Positions 9,125 to 16,464 of a stretch of 64,000 nt of DNA are shown piece after piece. The DNA comes from Oscillospiraceae bacterium (GTDB lineage: Bacteria > Bacillota > Clostridia > Oscillospirales > Oscillospiraceae), in the NCBI GenBank assembly GCA_902779945.1, contig CACZDN010000001.1, positions 248,001 to 312,000 of the forward strand. The letters run 5' to 3'. Position 1 is the first letter of the stretch; every line of letters starts with the position of its first letter. The position numbers and the translations under genes were made by a program. The notes under the pieces were generated by a model that saw only the letters and a list, made by a program, of their open reading frames with translations, searched no databases and was not told where the DNA came from.

Positions 9125-10164
9125 AGATCAAGACCATCGGGGTCGTGAGCCTTTCCAGCGGGATGCTGGGCGAGAGCTTTGCAAAGCGTCAGCTCGAGCT
9201 GGGGGTGAAGCGGCTTGCGGATTACGGCATCCGCGTCAGGTTTACGACCAACGCCCTCAAGGGCATCGCATATCTGCAGGAGCACCCCGAGGCCCGTGCC
9301 GCCGATCTGCTCGAGGCGTTCCGGGACCCGGAGATCGACCTCATTCTGACGGCCATCGGCGGGGACGACACCTACCGCCTCCTGCCGTATCTCTTCGACC
9401 ACAGCGAGCTTGCGGCGGCTGTCGCGGAGAATCCAAAGCCCTTCCTCGGCTTCTCCGACACGACGGTCAACCACCTCATGCTCCACAAGCTGGGCCTGCC
9501 CACGTTCTACGGCCAGGCGTTTCTGTGCGAGCTGTGCGAGCCGGCAGACGAGATGCTGCCCTATTCGAGAGCCTGCTTCGAGCACTTTATCGAGACGGGC
9601 CGCGTCGACGAGATACTCCCCAGCCCCCTCTGGTACGAGAGCCGCCCGGACTGGGGCGACGCGCAGTTCAGCGTCGATCCCCCGGTCCACGAGAACAGCG
9701 GCTTTGCGCTCATCCAGGGCCCCGCAGTCTTCCGCGGCCGCATCCTCGGCGGCTGCATCGACACGATTTTCGACCTCTTCGACCCCGGGCGCTATGCCGA
9801 CCAGCCCTCGCTCTGCGCAAAGTACGGCCTGTTTCCGAAGGCTTCGGACTGGCGCGGCCGCATCCTTCTGCTGGAGACCAGCGAGGAGAAGCCGAGTCCC
9901 GAAAAATACCGCGCGGCTCTCCTGCATCTCAAAAACGCGGGTGTGCTCGAGGCTGTCAGCGGCATCCTGACCGGAAAGCCCATGGACGACTGCTATGACG
10001 CGGAGTACCGCGCGATCCTCCGGGAGGTCGTGGACGATCCCTCAAAGCCCATCGTCTGCAATCTCCCTGTCGGCCACTGCACCCCGCGCTGCATCGTCCC
10101 CTTCGGCGTTGAGGCTGAGGTGGATGCGGCAAATCAGCGGATCACGTTTTCGTACGCAAACTGA
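9121..10164 (+). CDS. S66-family serine peptidase (LD-carboxypeptidase / MccF-like)
   Basis: 347 aa with no signal peptide, so cytoplasmic. The S66 triad can be placed: Ser112 in GFSDTTVNHLML, Glu about 252 in LLLETSEEKPSP, His319 in GHCTPRCIVPFG; AIGGDDTYRLLPYL is the conserved loop before the nucleophile. Members either trim murein tetrapeptides (LdcA) or cleave amide-linked aminoacyl-nucleotide toxins such as microcin C (MccF). The length and the GGDD motif are closer to the MccF-like branch, but substrate cannot be told from sequence. Its ATG overlaps the hisIE stop (ATGA, 9121-9124), so it is the tenth gene of the his operon. Confidence 0.9.
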   Translation: MKIKTIGVVSLSSGMLGESFAKRQLELGVKRLADYGIRVRFTTNALKGIAYLQEHPEARAADLLEAFRDPEIDLILTAIGGDDTYRLLPYLFDHSELAAAVAENPKPFLGFSDTTVNHLMLHKLGLPTFYGQAFLCELCEPADEMLPYSRACFEHFIETGRVDEILPSPLWYESRPDWGDAQFSVDPPVHENSGFALIQGPAVFRGRILGGCIDTIFDLFDPGRYADQPSLCAKYGLFPKASDWRGRILLLETSEEKPSPEKYRAALLHLKNAGVLEAVSGILTGKPMDDCYDAEYRAILREVVDDPSKPIVCNLPVGHCTPRCIVPFGVEAEVDAANQRITFSYAN

Positions 10165-10182
10165 CGGCCCTGTGTCATTCGG

Positions 10183-10349
10183 TTAAGGCAGCACCGCATA
10201 ATCCGGCGAGAGCGAATCCTGAGAAGAACTGGGTTCTGATGATGGCATTTTTTGACAGGAACACTTTGCGTATTGCAAGGAAAAAATGACGAAGTCAGAG
10301 CACAATTTTTCCGGGAGGCGCCGATCGCGGATTGTGCGGTGCTGCCTAA
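10183..10349. mobile_element. MITE-like element, full copy, 167 bp
   Basis: Terminal inverted repeats of about 22 bp: TTAAGGCAGCACCGCATAAT at the left end and the complement of TTAGGCAGCACCGCACAAT at the right end. There is no coding capacity. The interior shares GAGAGCGAATCCTGAGAA and a T-rich hairpin with the copies at 16276-16430 and 15107-15232. Non-autonomous inverted-repeat element is the best description; no transposase is seen in the window. Confidence 0.75.
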
Positions 10350-10508
10350 AAAAGCCTTGTCATTCTGAGGAGCAAAGCGATGAAGAATCTCTAAGATCCT
10401 TCACTCCGCTCAGGATGACAAGGCTTTTATATTTTGTCCCGCTCAGGATGACAGGGCTATCCTCCCGTCGGGGGCGATCCCGCGTGGCCTCTGTGCCGGC
10501 GCAGAGAG
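10349..10508. repeat. 'TCATCCTGAGC' inverted repeat acting as possible bidirectional terminator, plus spacer
   Basis: Arms AAAAGCCTTGTCATTCTGAG (about 10349-10369) and CTCAGGATGACAAGGCTTTT (about 10408-10429) pair almost perfectly, with A/T runs outside on both sides. It lies between two converging genes (the S66 peptidase and the potassium channel), so it could terminate both. A further half copy (CGCTCAGGATGACAGG) lies near 10440-10456. The rest up to 10508 shows no gene. Related copies are at 18515-18606 and 48381-48603. Confidence 0.6.
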
Positions 10509-12038
10509 TCAGCCGGCCGGGGCGTCCCTGTCCAGTTCGCCGAGGAGGAGCCAGGCGTAATCGTCCTTTTCGCGCTCCGCCTGGCTGAGCTCGCTGTAGG
10601 GGACCAGCAGCGGGTGCAGACGCAGGGCGTTGTCCCGTCCGGAGGCCGCACGCCAGTTGTACAGACGGTGGAAGCGCAGCCAGCGGCGGTGCTCCGTCTC
10701 GCGATAGAGCTCGCGCGTGTCTGGGTCGAGAGCGTCAAAGCGCGCGCGGGCGAGACGGTAGTCTCCGCTCTGTGCATCGCTGCCCAGCAGGATGCGCAGC
10801 TTGACGTTAAGGTGGTCCGCCGCCGCAATGTTGGACTGGCGCTGAAAGGGGGTCAGCTCCTGCCAGGTATGGGGGACGGCGGCGTTGCGGTTGTAGATGT
10901 CGTTGAGCAGGTGCGCGCGGCGGTCCAGCTCCTCGCGCAGGACGTTCTCGGCGGTCAGCGTCTCATCCAGACAGCCGAAGGCCGGCAGGTCTCCGGCGCG
11001 CTCCGAAAGGCGCAGATGCACCCTGCCGCGCAGAACGCAGAAGCCGCGCAGCTTTTCAAAGAGGCGCAGGTTTTCCTCGTCGTCCTTGGAGCAGAGAATC
11101 ACACGGTCCGCATCCTGTAAAAGCGCTCCGTCCTCAAACCATGCCTCCTCGTGGAAGACGAGCAGATCCCCGTCGTCCCCTCCGGCGGAGAGGGAGCGCA
11201 CCAGTTCCCGGTGCAGGCAGGCGAATTCGCCGCCAAAGCCGAAGCAGTGGTATTCAATGGTCCGCGGCGCGGGGAAGACGTTTGTCAAAAGCGCGCGGGC
11301 GAGGATCATTTCGGCCGCGGGGCCGGAGCCGATCAGCACGAGGCGGCGCTCCGTCTCCGCAAGAGGGAAGCGCTGCCAGTAGCGCCGGGAGAGCGCATCC
11401 TCGGGACTGAAGACGTGCAGGGAGGCCGGCGCGTCCCGGGAAGGGGAGAGCTCGCTCATGCAGCAGGCGTAGAGGCCCATCTGCGCGCATCTGAGCGCAC
11501 GGGCGTAGTTGCCGAGACTGCCGCAGCCCATAAAGAGAAAGTACAGCCCCTTCTCCCCGTGCAGACGCGAGAGCCGCTCCGGCGTGAGCACCGTGCGCAC
11601 CGCGTCAGCCGGTGCGTCCTGCGCGTCCGCGGGAAAGAGCATCAGCGCGCTCTCGTCCTCCCGGCGCAGTGAGGCCGCCAGCGCGAGCGCCTGCGGGTTC
11701 GCCGTGGCGAAGACGTACCAGGGCCGCGCCCGGGACAGGCGCAGGCGCAGCAGCGGCAGCAGCTCCCCGCTGAGAAGCCTGACGCCCAGCGCCACCATCG
11801 CGGCCAGAACGCCGACGCTGCAGAGCGCAAACAGCAGCCCGAGCGCCCGTCCTGCCGGCGTGACCGGCGTGATGTCGCCGTAGCCCACCGTGGTCAGCGT
11901 GATGATCGAATACCACAGTGCGTCGCCGAGACTCCGGATCGAAGCACCGGGCGCTTTCGATTCCGACGCGACCAGCAAAAGCAGCATCAGCAGATACACG
12001 CAGAGCGCTCCCAGCAGCGCCTTCCAAGACCGTTTCAT
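10509..12038 (-). CDS. Two-TM potassium channel with cytosolic Rossmann-like part and RyR-like C-terminal domain
   Basis: 509 aa. TM1 is about residues 7-25, the pore helix ends in the selectivity filter TTVGYGD (49-55), and TM2 is about 63-88: a minimal K+ channel pore that should work as a tetramer in the inner membrane. The cytosolic part has YVFATANPQALALA and RLVLIGSGPAAEMILARALL (GxGxxxG-like), suggesting RCK/TrkA-N-type nucleotide-binding folds that have diverged. The last ~130 residues (LNDIYNRNAAVPHTWQEL, RQSNIAAADHLNVKL, ETEHRRWLRFHRLYNW) resemble the bacterial RyR domain. The ATG at 12038 is preferred to one at 12056 because GGAGGCGGGAC precedes it directly. A consensus-like promoter lies upstream. 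Confidence 0.85.
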   Translation of the reverse strand: MKRSWKALLGALCVYLLMLLLLVASESKAPGASIRSLGDALWYSIITLTTVGYGDITPVTPAGRALGLLFALCSVGVLAAMVALGVRLLSGELLPLLRLRLSRARPWYVFATANPQALALAASLRREDESALMLFPADAQDAPADAVRTVLTPERLSRLHGEKGLYFLFMGCGSLGNYARALRCAQMGLYACCMSELSPSRDAPASLHVFSPEDALSRRYWQRFPLAETERRLVLIGSGPAAEMILARALLTNVFPAPRTIEYHCFGFGGEFACLHRELVRSLSAGGDDGDLLVFHEEAWFEDGALLQDADRVILCSKDDEENLRLFEKLRGFCVLRGRVHLRLSERAGDLPAFGCLDETLTAENVLREELDRRAHLLNDIYNRNAAVPHTWQELTPFQRQSNIAAADHLNVKLRILLGSDAQSGDYRLARARFDALDPDTRELYRETEHRRWLRFHRLYNWRAASGRDNALRLHPLLVPYSELSQAEREKDDYAWLLLGELDRDAPAG

Positions 12039-12067
12039 GTCCCGCCTCCATTTCATAAGCTGATTTA

Positions 12068-12096
12068 ATTATAGCCGTTTTTTCCTGGACGCGCAA
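12068..12096 (-). promoter_or_regulatory. Promoter of the potassium channel gene
   Basis: On the minus strand, TTGCGC (12096-12091) and TATAAT (12073-12068) are separated by 17 bp; the -10 is 30 bp before the ATG at 12038 and leaves room for the GGAGG ribosome site. Confidence 0.65.
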
Positions 12097-12100
12097 GACA

Positions 12101-12141
12101 GATAAAAGGGACGAATACACGGCGCGCCGCGTATTCGTCCC
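12101..12141 (-). terminator. Rho-independent terminator of the 966-aa exported protein gene
   Basis: A near-perfect hairpin at 12108-12141 (arms GGGACGAATAC and GTATTCGTCCC around CGGCGCGCCG) is followed on the minus strand by TTTTATC. It begins 33 bp after the stop of the gene ending at 12174. Confidence 0.8.
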
Positions 12142-12173
12142 GGGAAAACTGCTATACGGTTGATTCAGGGGGT

Positions 12174-15074
12174 TCAGCGCAGGCTCGCGAGGAGCTCCGC
12201 GCTGAGGAAGACGGGGGTCTCCTGCCCGGCCGCGGAACGGAAGCTGTAGACGCCGTTTCCGTCGGGCTCAACGGTCGTGCCGTCGGAGAGGGTGAAGACC
12301 AGCGCGTCGCCGACAAAGGCATAGGTGCCGGACTGCGTGCTGCCGTCCGCAAAGATCAGGAGGAAGGTCCTGTCGCGGTAGAGGATCAGGCGCGCGCCGT
12401 CGGGCGTGCGGACCTCCGCGGCGGCCATGCTGCCGGCCTCGTTGACCCAGCCGTAGATGGAGCCGCTGTTGATGACGACGCCGTTGTTGTTGATCGCAAA
12501 GAGCTCGGGATGATCGCCCGGCGTGGTGAGGGCGCCGAGCCCGCCGTTATCGTTGATCGCCACGGAGGCGGGGAGGATGCGGCCGCTGTTGTAGATGAGG
12601 CCGTAGTTGTTGAGAGCGCTCGCCACGGGCTTGTCAAGCGTGATGCGCTTGGTGACGACGGTCGGAGTGTTGGGGTCGGGCGTGATGGGGATGATGGCCT
12701 CGGTCGCCACGCCGAGGTAGATATTCTGACCGTCCGAGTTCTGGATGAAGACATAGTTTTCAAGCGTGCCCGGGTCCAGAACAATATCGCCGTTGTTGAT
12801 GAGACGGGCCTTCGAGGAGGCGTTGCCGTCCCGGTCCTGGCCGTTATACAGCGCGCCGGGCTGGACATTCGGCTGCGTCACGTCATCCTTCCAGGAGATC
12901 AGGATGCCCTTGTGATAGGCAAAGACGCCCTTGTCGGGGTCGTTGGATTCGATCACGTCCGCGTAGTGCCCGTTGTTGACCAGCGTGCCGAGGTTGTAGA
13001 GCTTGCCGTACACGACGAAGCTGCCGTTGTTGGTCAGCGTCGCACCCTCGCAGATGGTCATTTCGCCGCAGCCCTTCGCATCCTGGGACGGCTGCTGCCC
13101 GTCGGGCACGGGCTTGCCCTCGAAGCCCTCGATGGTGATGATGCCGTTGTTCACGATCTCGCCGCCGGCGCGCAGGTCCAGCATACCGTTGTTCAGGATG
13201 TCAGGCTGGGAAGGCTGGGCCTGACCCTCGGCGGGCGTCGTCGTCCCGGCGTCCCACTCGATCTCGAGCTGGCAGGTGTCGTCGATGATGAGCTTGCCGC
13301 CCTGGTCGATGATGAAGCGCGCGTTGTTGCCGATCGCCATCTCGGCGCCGGTGGTGTTGCTGTTGTCCGCGATGGTGAGCCAGGCATTCTTGAGCGTCAT
13401 ACCGTCGGAATAGGTCTGGGCGTCTGTGGTGGTGTTGTTTGCAATCTGCACGTCGAAGCTGTTGACGTCGAGCGTGCGCTTTTTCAGGCTGTCCGCATCT
13501 GTCCCGGCGAGCGTCAGCCCGTCCGTGATTGCAACCTCGCTGATGAGCTTGAGCGTTCTGCCGCAGTTGGGATCGCTGGCGGAGCTGTCGATCTCCTGAT
13601 CGTAGTAGGGGTCCTCGAAGCCCTTCGTGAGGGACCAGTAGGTGGTGTCCTGATCCTTGTTCTCACCGCTCGAATTCTCCACGGCGATCTCAAGCGCCAG
13701 ATCCGAGCCCTTCACTGTATAGCGCGAAATGGCGCCGTTGCCGGCCTTCGTCGCGTCGAAGAATTTGGCGAGGCACTGGTCGGCGTGGGTCGTATCGGTG
13801 GAGGCGGGATCATAGGTCAGACCGGGGTTGTAGTCGGCGGTGTCGTCGACATAGAGCTGGAGCGGCACGTCGCCGTTCGGGATATTATCCTTGCCGGCGT
13901 CCGCGCCCGCCACAATGCCCGCGGTGGAGTAGAGAAGAATGTCGAGATACGGCGTCTCGCCGTCGACAAGATCGCTCATAAGATAGGAGCCGGTTCTCGT
14001 GCCCTGCTGCGTCGTAAACTCGTTCTTGCCCTCGGTCATGCCCATGGCAGGCATCAGGGCCTTGTTGTTCTCCTGCTTGACATGGAGATACTGTCCGGAA
14101 ACGGCGCCCGCGCCCGCGTCGTAAAAGCTCGACACATCGACGCGCACGATCACATAGGTCCCGTCAAAGCCGGTCGGTTTCTTGTGCGTGGTCCCGTCCT
14201 GGGCCTGCTCCTCCATGATCTTGACCTGATACTCCGAGTAGGGGTCCGGCTTGTCGGGGCGGCCCTCGATCTTCGTGTATTCCACCGGGCCGGTCTTCTC
14301 CTCATAGCTGACCGCCGCGCCCTGGATGATTGCCGGAGACTCCGTGGTGGGCGTGTCCAGATTCTTGTCGGCGATGCTGGGCATACCGATGGTGGGCGCG
14401 TTTTCGGCGCTCTCGCTGTTCGGGTCGACCTTCACGGCATAGACGCCGGGGTAGTCGCCGCTCTCGGGGTCGTAGAGCGCCGCGTTGTAATCATAGGAAA
14501 CGGTCCATCCGGGATCGCCCTGCTTCGCGTTTTCCGGCATAGCGGAAAACGCCACGGAGAGAGCCGGACTTTCCTCCGTCAGGCCGGGGCCTTCGGGACC
14601 GCCCTGCTCGCCGCCCTCAGCGGCGGGACCGCCCTGCTCGCCGCCCTCAGCGGCGGGACCGCCCTGCTCGCCGCCCTCGGCGGCGGGATCGTCCTCTTCG
14701 CCGCCCTCAGCGGCGGGGACACTGCCGGGGTTTTCCGAGCCGGCCGATGTCTGAGAAATAAGAATCTTGCCAGCCTCCGGAATCTGCTGCTCCGGAGTGC
14801 CGTTTGCCGCGAGGCCCTCAGTGCCCTCTGTCGGAGTACCGACATCCGCAGCGCCCTCGGAGCCTTCGACCGCAGCGCCCTCGGAGCCTTCGACCGGAGC
14901 GCCTTCGGAGCCTTCGACCGGAGCGCCCTCGGGCGCACCTGCGCTCTCTCCGACAAGCGAAGTCTCCTCGGCAAAAGCCCGCACGGGCGCCGGGAGCATG
15001 GAAGCGAGAAAGACCGCGACGATCAGAATGGAGATCAGAAACCTTGCCGGTCCCTTCTTTGAAAGAATGCTCAT
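12174..15074 (-). CDS. Exported low-complexity repeat protein with NNG-type beta-solenoid, function unknown
   Basis: 966 aa. An N-terminal signal peptide (KKGPARFLISILIVAVFLASMLP, cleavage near VRAFA) is followed by a 24-bp-repeat EGS-rich stretch and a 30-bp-repeat AAEGGEQGGP stretch (residues about 45-165), probably an extended spacer. The middle part (about 170-560) is unrecognised and acidic. From about 570 to 900 the sequence repeats NNG turns (ILNNGMLDLRAGG, EIVNNGIITIEG, ATLTNNGSFVVYG, TLVNNGHYAD, ARLINNGDIVL, INNNGVVINSG), typical of a beta-solenoid. The C-terminal ~75 residues have regular beta strands (TFLLIFADGSTQSGTYAFVG). No LPXTG or C-terminal membrane segment is seen. The start is ATG 15074 with GGAGG upstream. 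Surface exposure is inferred; no enzyme motif was found. Confidence 0.82.
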   Translation of the reverse strand: MSILSKKGPARFLISILIVAVFLASMLPAPVRAFAEETSLVGESAGAPEGAPVEGSEGAPVEGSEGAAVEGSEGAADVGTPTEGTEGLAANGTPEQQIPEAGKILISQTSAGSENPGSVPAAEGGEEDDPAAEGGEQGGPAAEGGEQGGPAAEGGEQGGPEGPGLTEESPALSVAFSAMPENAKQGDPGWTVSYDYNAALYDPESGDYPGVYAVKVDPNSESAENAPTIGMPSIADKNLDTPTTESPAIIQGAAVSYEEKTGPVEYTKIEGRPDKPDPYSEYQVKIMEEQAQDGTTHKKPTGFDGTYVIVRVDVSSFYDAGAGAVSGQYLHVKQENNKALMPAMGMTEGKNEFTTQQGTRTGSYLMSDLVDGETPYLDILLYSTAGIVAGADAGKDNIPNGDVPLQLYVDDTADYNPGLTYDPASTDTTHADQCLAKFFDATKAGNGAISRYTVKGSDLALEIAVENSSGENKDQDTTYWSLTKGFEDPYYDQEIDSSASDPNCGRTLKLISEVAITDGLTLAGTDADSLKKRTLDVNSFDVQIANNTTTDAQTYSDGMTLKNAWLTIADNSNTTGAEMAIGNNARFIIDQGGKLIIDDTCQLEIEWDAGTTTPAEGQAQPSQPDILNNGMLDLRAGGEIVNNGIITIEGFEGKPVPDGQQPSQDAKGCGEMTICEGATLTNNGSFVVYGKLYNLGTLVNNGHYADVIESNDPDKGVFAYHKGILISWKDDVTQPNVQPGALYNGQDRDGNASSKARLINNGDIVLDPGTLENYVFIQNSDGQNIYLGVATEAIIPITPDPNTPTVVTKRITLDKPVASALNNYGLIYNSGRILPASVAINDNGGLGALTTPGDHPELFAINNNGVVINSGSIYGWVNEAGSMAAAEVRTPDGARLILYRDRTFLLIFADGSTQSGTYAFVGDALVFTLSDGTTVEPDGNGVYSFRSAAGQETPVFLSAELLASLR
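14601..14720. repeat. Four 30-bp tandem repeats inside the 966-aa protein gene
   Basis: Units start at 14601, 14631, 14661 and 14691 and each encodes AAEGGEQGGP-type residues on the minus strand; the fourth is the most diverged (EEDDPAAEGG). As a multiple of 3 it can expand or contract without a frameshift. Confidence 0.9.
14851..14936. repeat. 24-bp tandem repeats (3.5 units) inside the 966-aa protein gene
   Basis: Units at 14851, 14875 and 14899, then a partial one, encode EGAPVEGS / EGAAVEGS on the minus strand, directly after the signal peptide. Copy number can vary in frame. Confidence 0.9.
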
Positions 15075-15106
15075 TTTCCTGTCTGCCTCCTTGGCTGAAC
15101 TATTCT

Positions 15107-15232
15107 AAGGCAACACTGCATGATGCGGTATGGCCTAAGGCAACACCGCACAATCCGCCATCGGCGCCTCCTGGAAAATTCGCGCTCTGATTTTGTCACT
15201 TTTTCTTGAAATACACAAAGTATTCCTGCAAA
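15107..15232 (-). mobile_element. MITE-like element, partial copy with duplicated end
   Basis: The terminal sequence CTAAGGCAACACYGCA occurs twice in a row (15105-15120 and 15135-15150). The remainder matches the reverse complement of the right half of the 10183-10349 element, including GGCGCCTCC-GGAAAA and TTTTTCTTGAAATACACAAA, and then stops inside the interior. It lies in the transcribed 5' leader of the gene starting at 15074. Confidence 0.65.
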
Positions 15233-15246
15233 AATTTACCAATGTC

Positions 15247-15275
15247 ATTTTACTAAAAGCCGGTAGGAATTGCAA
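15247..15275 (-). promoter_or_regulatory. Promoter of the 966-aa exported protein gene
   Basis: TTGCAA (15275-15270) and TAAAAT (15252-15247) on the minus strand, 17 bp apart. The predicted transcript starts near 15240 and runs through the MITE fragment, giving a leader of about 165 nt. Confidence 0.55.
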
Positions 15276-15326
15276 CCATTTTTTTTAGGTTGTTTATAAA
15301 ATGTAGCCTTTCTGTACGGAGTCGGC

Positions 15327-15360
15327 AAAAAAACAGCGCCGCCCGATCGGGCAGCGCTGT
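15327..15360 (-). terminator. Rho-independent terminator of the lipoprotein gene
   Basis: Hairpin ACAGCGCTGCCC / GGGCGGCGCTGT closed on GATC, followed on the minus strand by seven T residues. It starts 15 bp after the stop codon at 15376. Confidence 0.9.
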
Positions 15361-15375
15361 ATAAGACGGATTCAA

Positions 15376-16032
15376 TCAGGCGGGGAGCTTGAAGCTCTCG
15401 ATCGCAGTCTTGAGGATTTCGTTTACGGTGTCGCTGTCTGCGCCCTCAAGCGCGCTGCTGTGGTATACGACGACGTCGCCGTTTTCAAGGTTCTCGGCAA
15501 AGTACATGTCGTTGACGGTGCCGCCGGCCTCTTCGCTCGTGAAGCTGTAGTAGAAGCCTACGATTTCGCGCCCCTCGACGGGATAGGTGAGCGTTTCGGG
15601 AGCGGCGGTGATTGCGTCGCCCAGCTCCTCACGGGCGCCGTCAGCCTGCGCCGCAAGGTAGTCCTTCGCGTTGCTGACGTTTTCAACGCCGTTGATCTCC
15701 TTCTCCATCAGGCCGACCGTGCAGTAGGGGATACCCTCGTCCGTGCCGGCGTTGATGATGATGCTGCCGCTGGGCAGCTCATTTGCGACATACTTGCTGT
15801 CGTAGTCGATGCTGAAGTTCTTGGCGGCGCTGGTGATGGTGTGGATGCCGGAATCGGGCTCGACTCCCGCGGGCTCCGGGGTGGGCTCGGGCGTAGGCTC
15901 CGGGGTGGGCTCGGGCGTGGCCTCGACGACGGGCTCGGGCGTGGCGGGCGTGGGCTCCGGCTTCTTGCTGCACGCGGTCAGGGCAAACAGCATTACTATA
16001 ACAAGGGCCAGCGCAATGATCCTGTTTTTCAT
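15376..16032 (-). CDS. Lipoprotein with Pro-rich PEPT linker, function unknown
   Basis: 218 aa. The signal peptide MKNRIIALALVIVMLFALTAC ends in lipobox LTAC, so the mature Cys is lipidated and held on the outer face of the membrane. Residues about 23-60 are a TPEP/TPEPTPEP linker, suited to crossing the wall. The remaining ~155 residues form one domain with no name I can give (ITSAAKNFSIDYDSKYVA, PSGSIIINAGTDEGIPYC, VEGREIVGFYYSF); the pattern is reminiscent of PsbP-like folds but this is only an impression. The ATG at 16032 is chosen over an upstream frame opening at 16197, because the signal peptide starts there and GAGGAAGC precedes it. It has its own promoter and terminator. Confidence 0.85.
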   Translation of the reverse strand: MKNRIIALALVIVMLFALTACSKKPEPTPATPEPVVEATPEPTPEPTPEPTPEPAGVEPDSGIHTITSAAKNFSIDYDSKYVANELPSGSIIINAGTDEGIPYCTVGLMEKEINGVENVSNAKDYLAAQADGAREELGDAITAAPETLTYPVEGREIVGFYYSFTSEEAGGTVNDMYFAENLENGDVVVYHSSALEGADSDTVNEILKTAIESFKLPA

Positions 16033-16060
16033 ATTTGCTTCCTCTTTCATTACGGTATTA

Positions 16061-16078
16061 TATACAGCGGTCTGTATA
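16061..16078. promoter_or_regulatory. Palindromic operator candidate at the lipoprotein transcription start
   Basis: TATACAG and CTGTATA form exact 7-bp arms around a 4-nt centre and lie directly downstream of the -10 element at 16087-16092, that is over the predicted start of transcription. The position fits a repressor site. The regulator is unknown. Confidence 0.5.
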
Positions 16079-16086
16079 CAAAGATT

Positions 16087-16115
16087 ATTGTAAACCATAT
16101 TCTGGCGTTTGTCAA
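16087..16115 (-). promoter_or_regulatory. Promoter of the lipoprotein gene
   Basis: TTGACA (16115-16110) and TACAAT (16092-16087) on the minus strand with a 17-bp spacer, 55 bp upstream of the ATG. Confidence 0.8.
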
Positions 16116-16213
16116 AACAAATTCGCGGAGACCCTGAAAAAAATGAAAGTATCCGCTTTCCCTGCAACGGAGAAAAGCGTATAATACGGGGGAACATTTT
16201 CCCTGCGCCTTCG

Positions 16214-16275
16214 TCTAAGGCAATACAGCATCATGCGGCAAGAGCAGATTTCGAGAAAAACCAGGTTCCGATAAT
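16214..16275 (+). mobile_element. MITE-like element, truncated left half
   Basis: CTAAGGCAATACAGCATCAT and the following interior match the left half of the 10183 copy as far as GATAATGGCA, where the full copy at 16276 begins. It looks like an older copy interrupted or recombined at the shared GGCA. Confidence 0.6.
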
Positions 16276-16430
16276 GGCAACACCGCATAATTCGGCGAGA
16301 GCGAATCCTGAGAAAATTTGGGTTCTGATGAAGGCATTTTTTGCAGGAATACTTTGTGTATTTCAAGAAAAAGTATCAGAACGTGGTTTTTCCGGAAGAT
16401 GCCGCAGGCGTATTGCGCGGTGTTGCCTTA
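16276..16430 (+). mobile_element. MITE-like element, second full copy
   Basis: GGCAACACCGCATAATTCGG at the left and CGTATTGCGCGGTGTTGCC at the right are inverted repeats; the interior GAGAGCGAATCCTGAGAA...TGGGTTCTGATGA... is shared with the 10183 copy. Non-coding. Confidence 0.72.
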
Positions 16431-16464
16431 AAATGTAATTTCAATGCTGAAAGGAGATCAGACA

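Larger units (their letters stand above)
15075..15375. other. Intergenic region: 5' leader with MITE fragment, promoter and neighbouring terminator
   Basis: No gene. Reading leftwards on the minus strand it holds the lipoprotein terminator (15327-15360), the promoter of the 966-aa gene (15247-15275), the MITE fragment (15107-15232) in the transcribed leader, and a GGAGG site before 15074. A short hairpin (GCAACC / GGTTGT around an A/T run) lies near 15272-15298. Confidence 0.7.
16033..16464. other. Divergent intergenic region with promoter, palindrome and nested MITE copies
   Basis: No gene. On the minus side lie the lipoprotein promoter and palindrome (16061-16115). From 16214 to 16430 there are one truncated and one full MITE-like copy. 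The beta-helix gene on the plus strand begins 34 bp after the MITE with AAAGGAGATC as ribosome site; its promoter must lie in or before the MITE and was not identified. Confidence 0.6.

Noticed and set aside
14601..14936. CRISPR-like short repeats
   Set aside because: They are in-frame coding repeats with no spacers.
12510..15062. 850-codon open frame on the plus strand
   Set aside because: It lies entirely opposite the 966-aa exported protein gene, shows the usual composition of an antisense frame of high-GC DNA, and has no ribosome site or recognisable domain.
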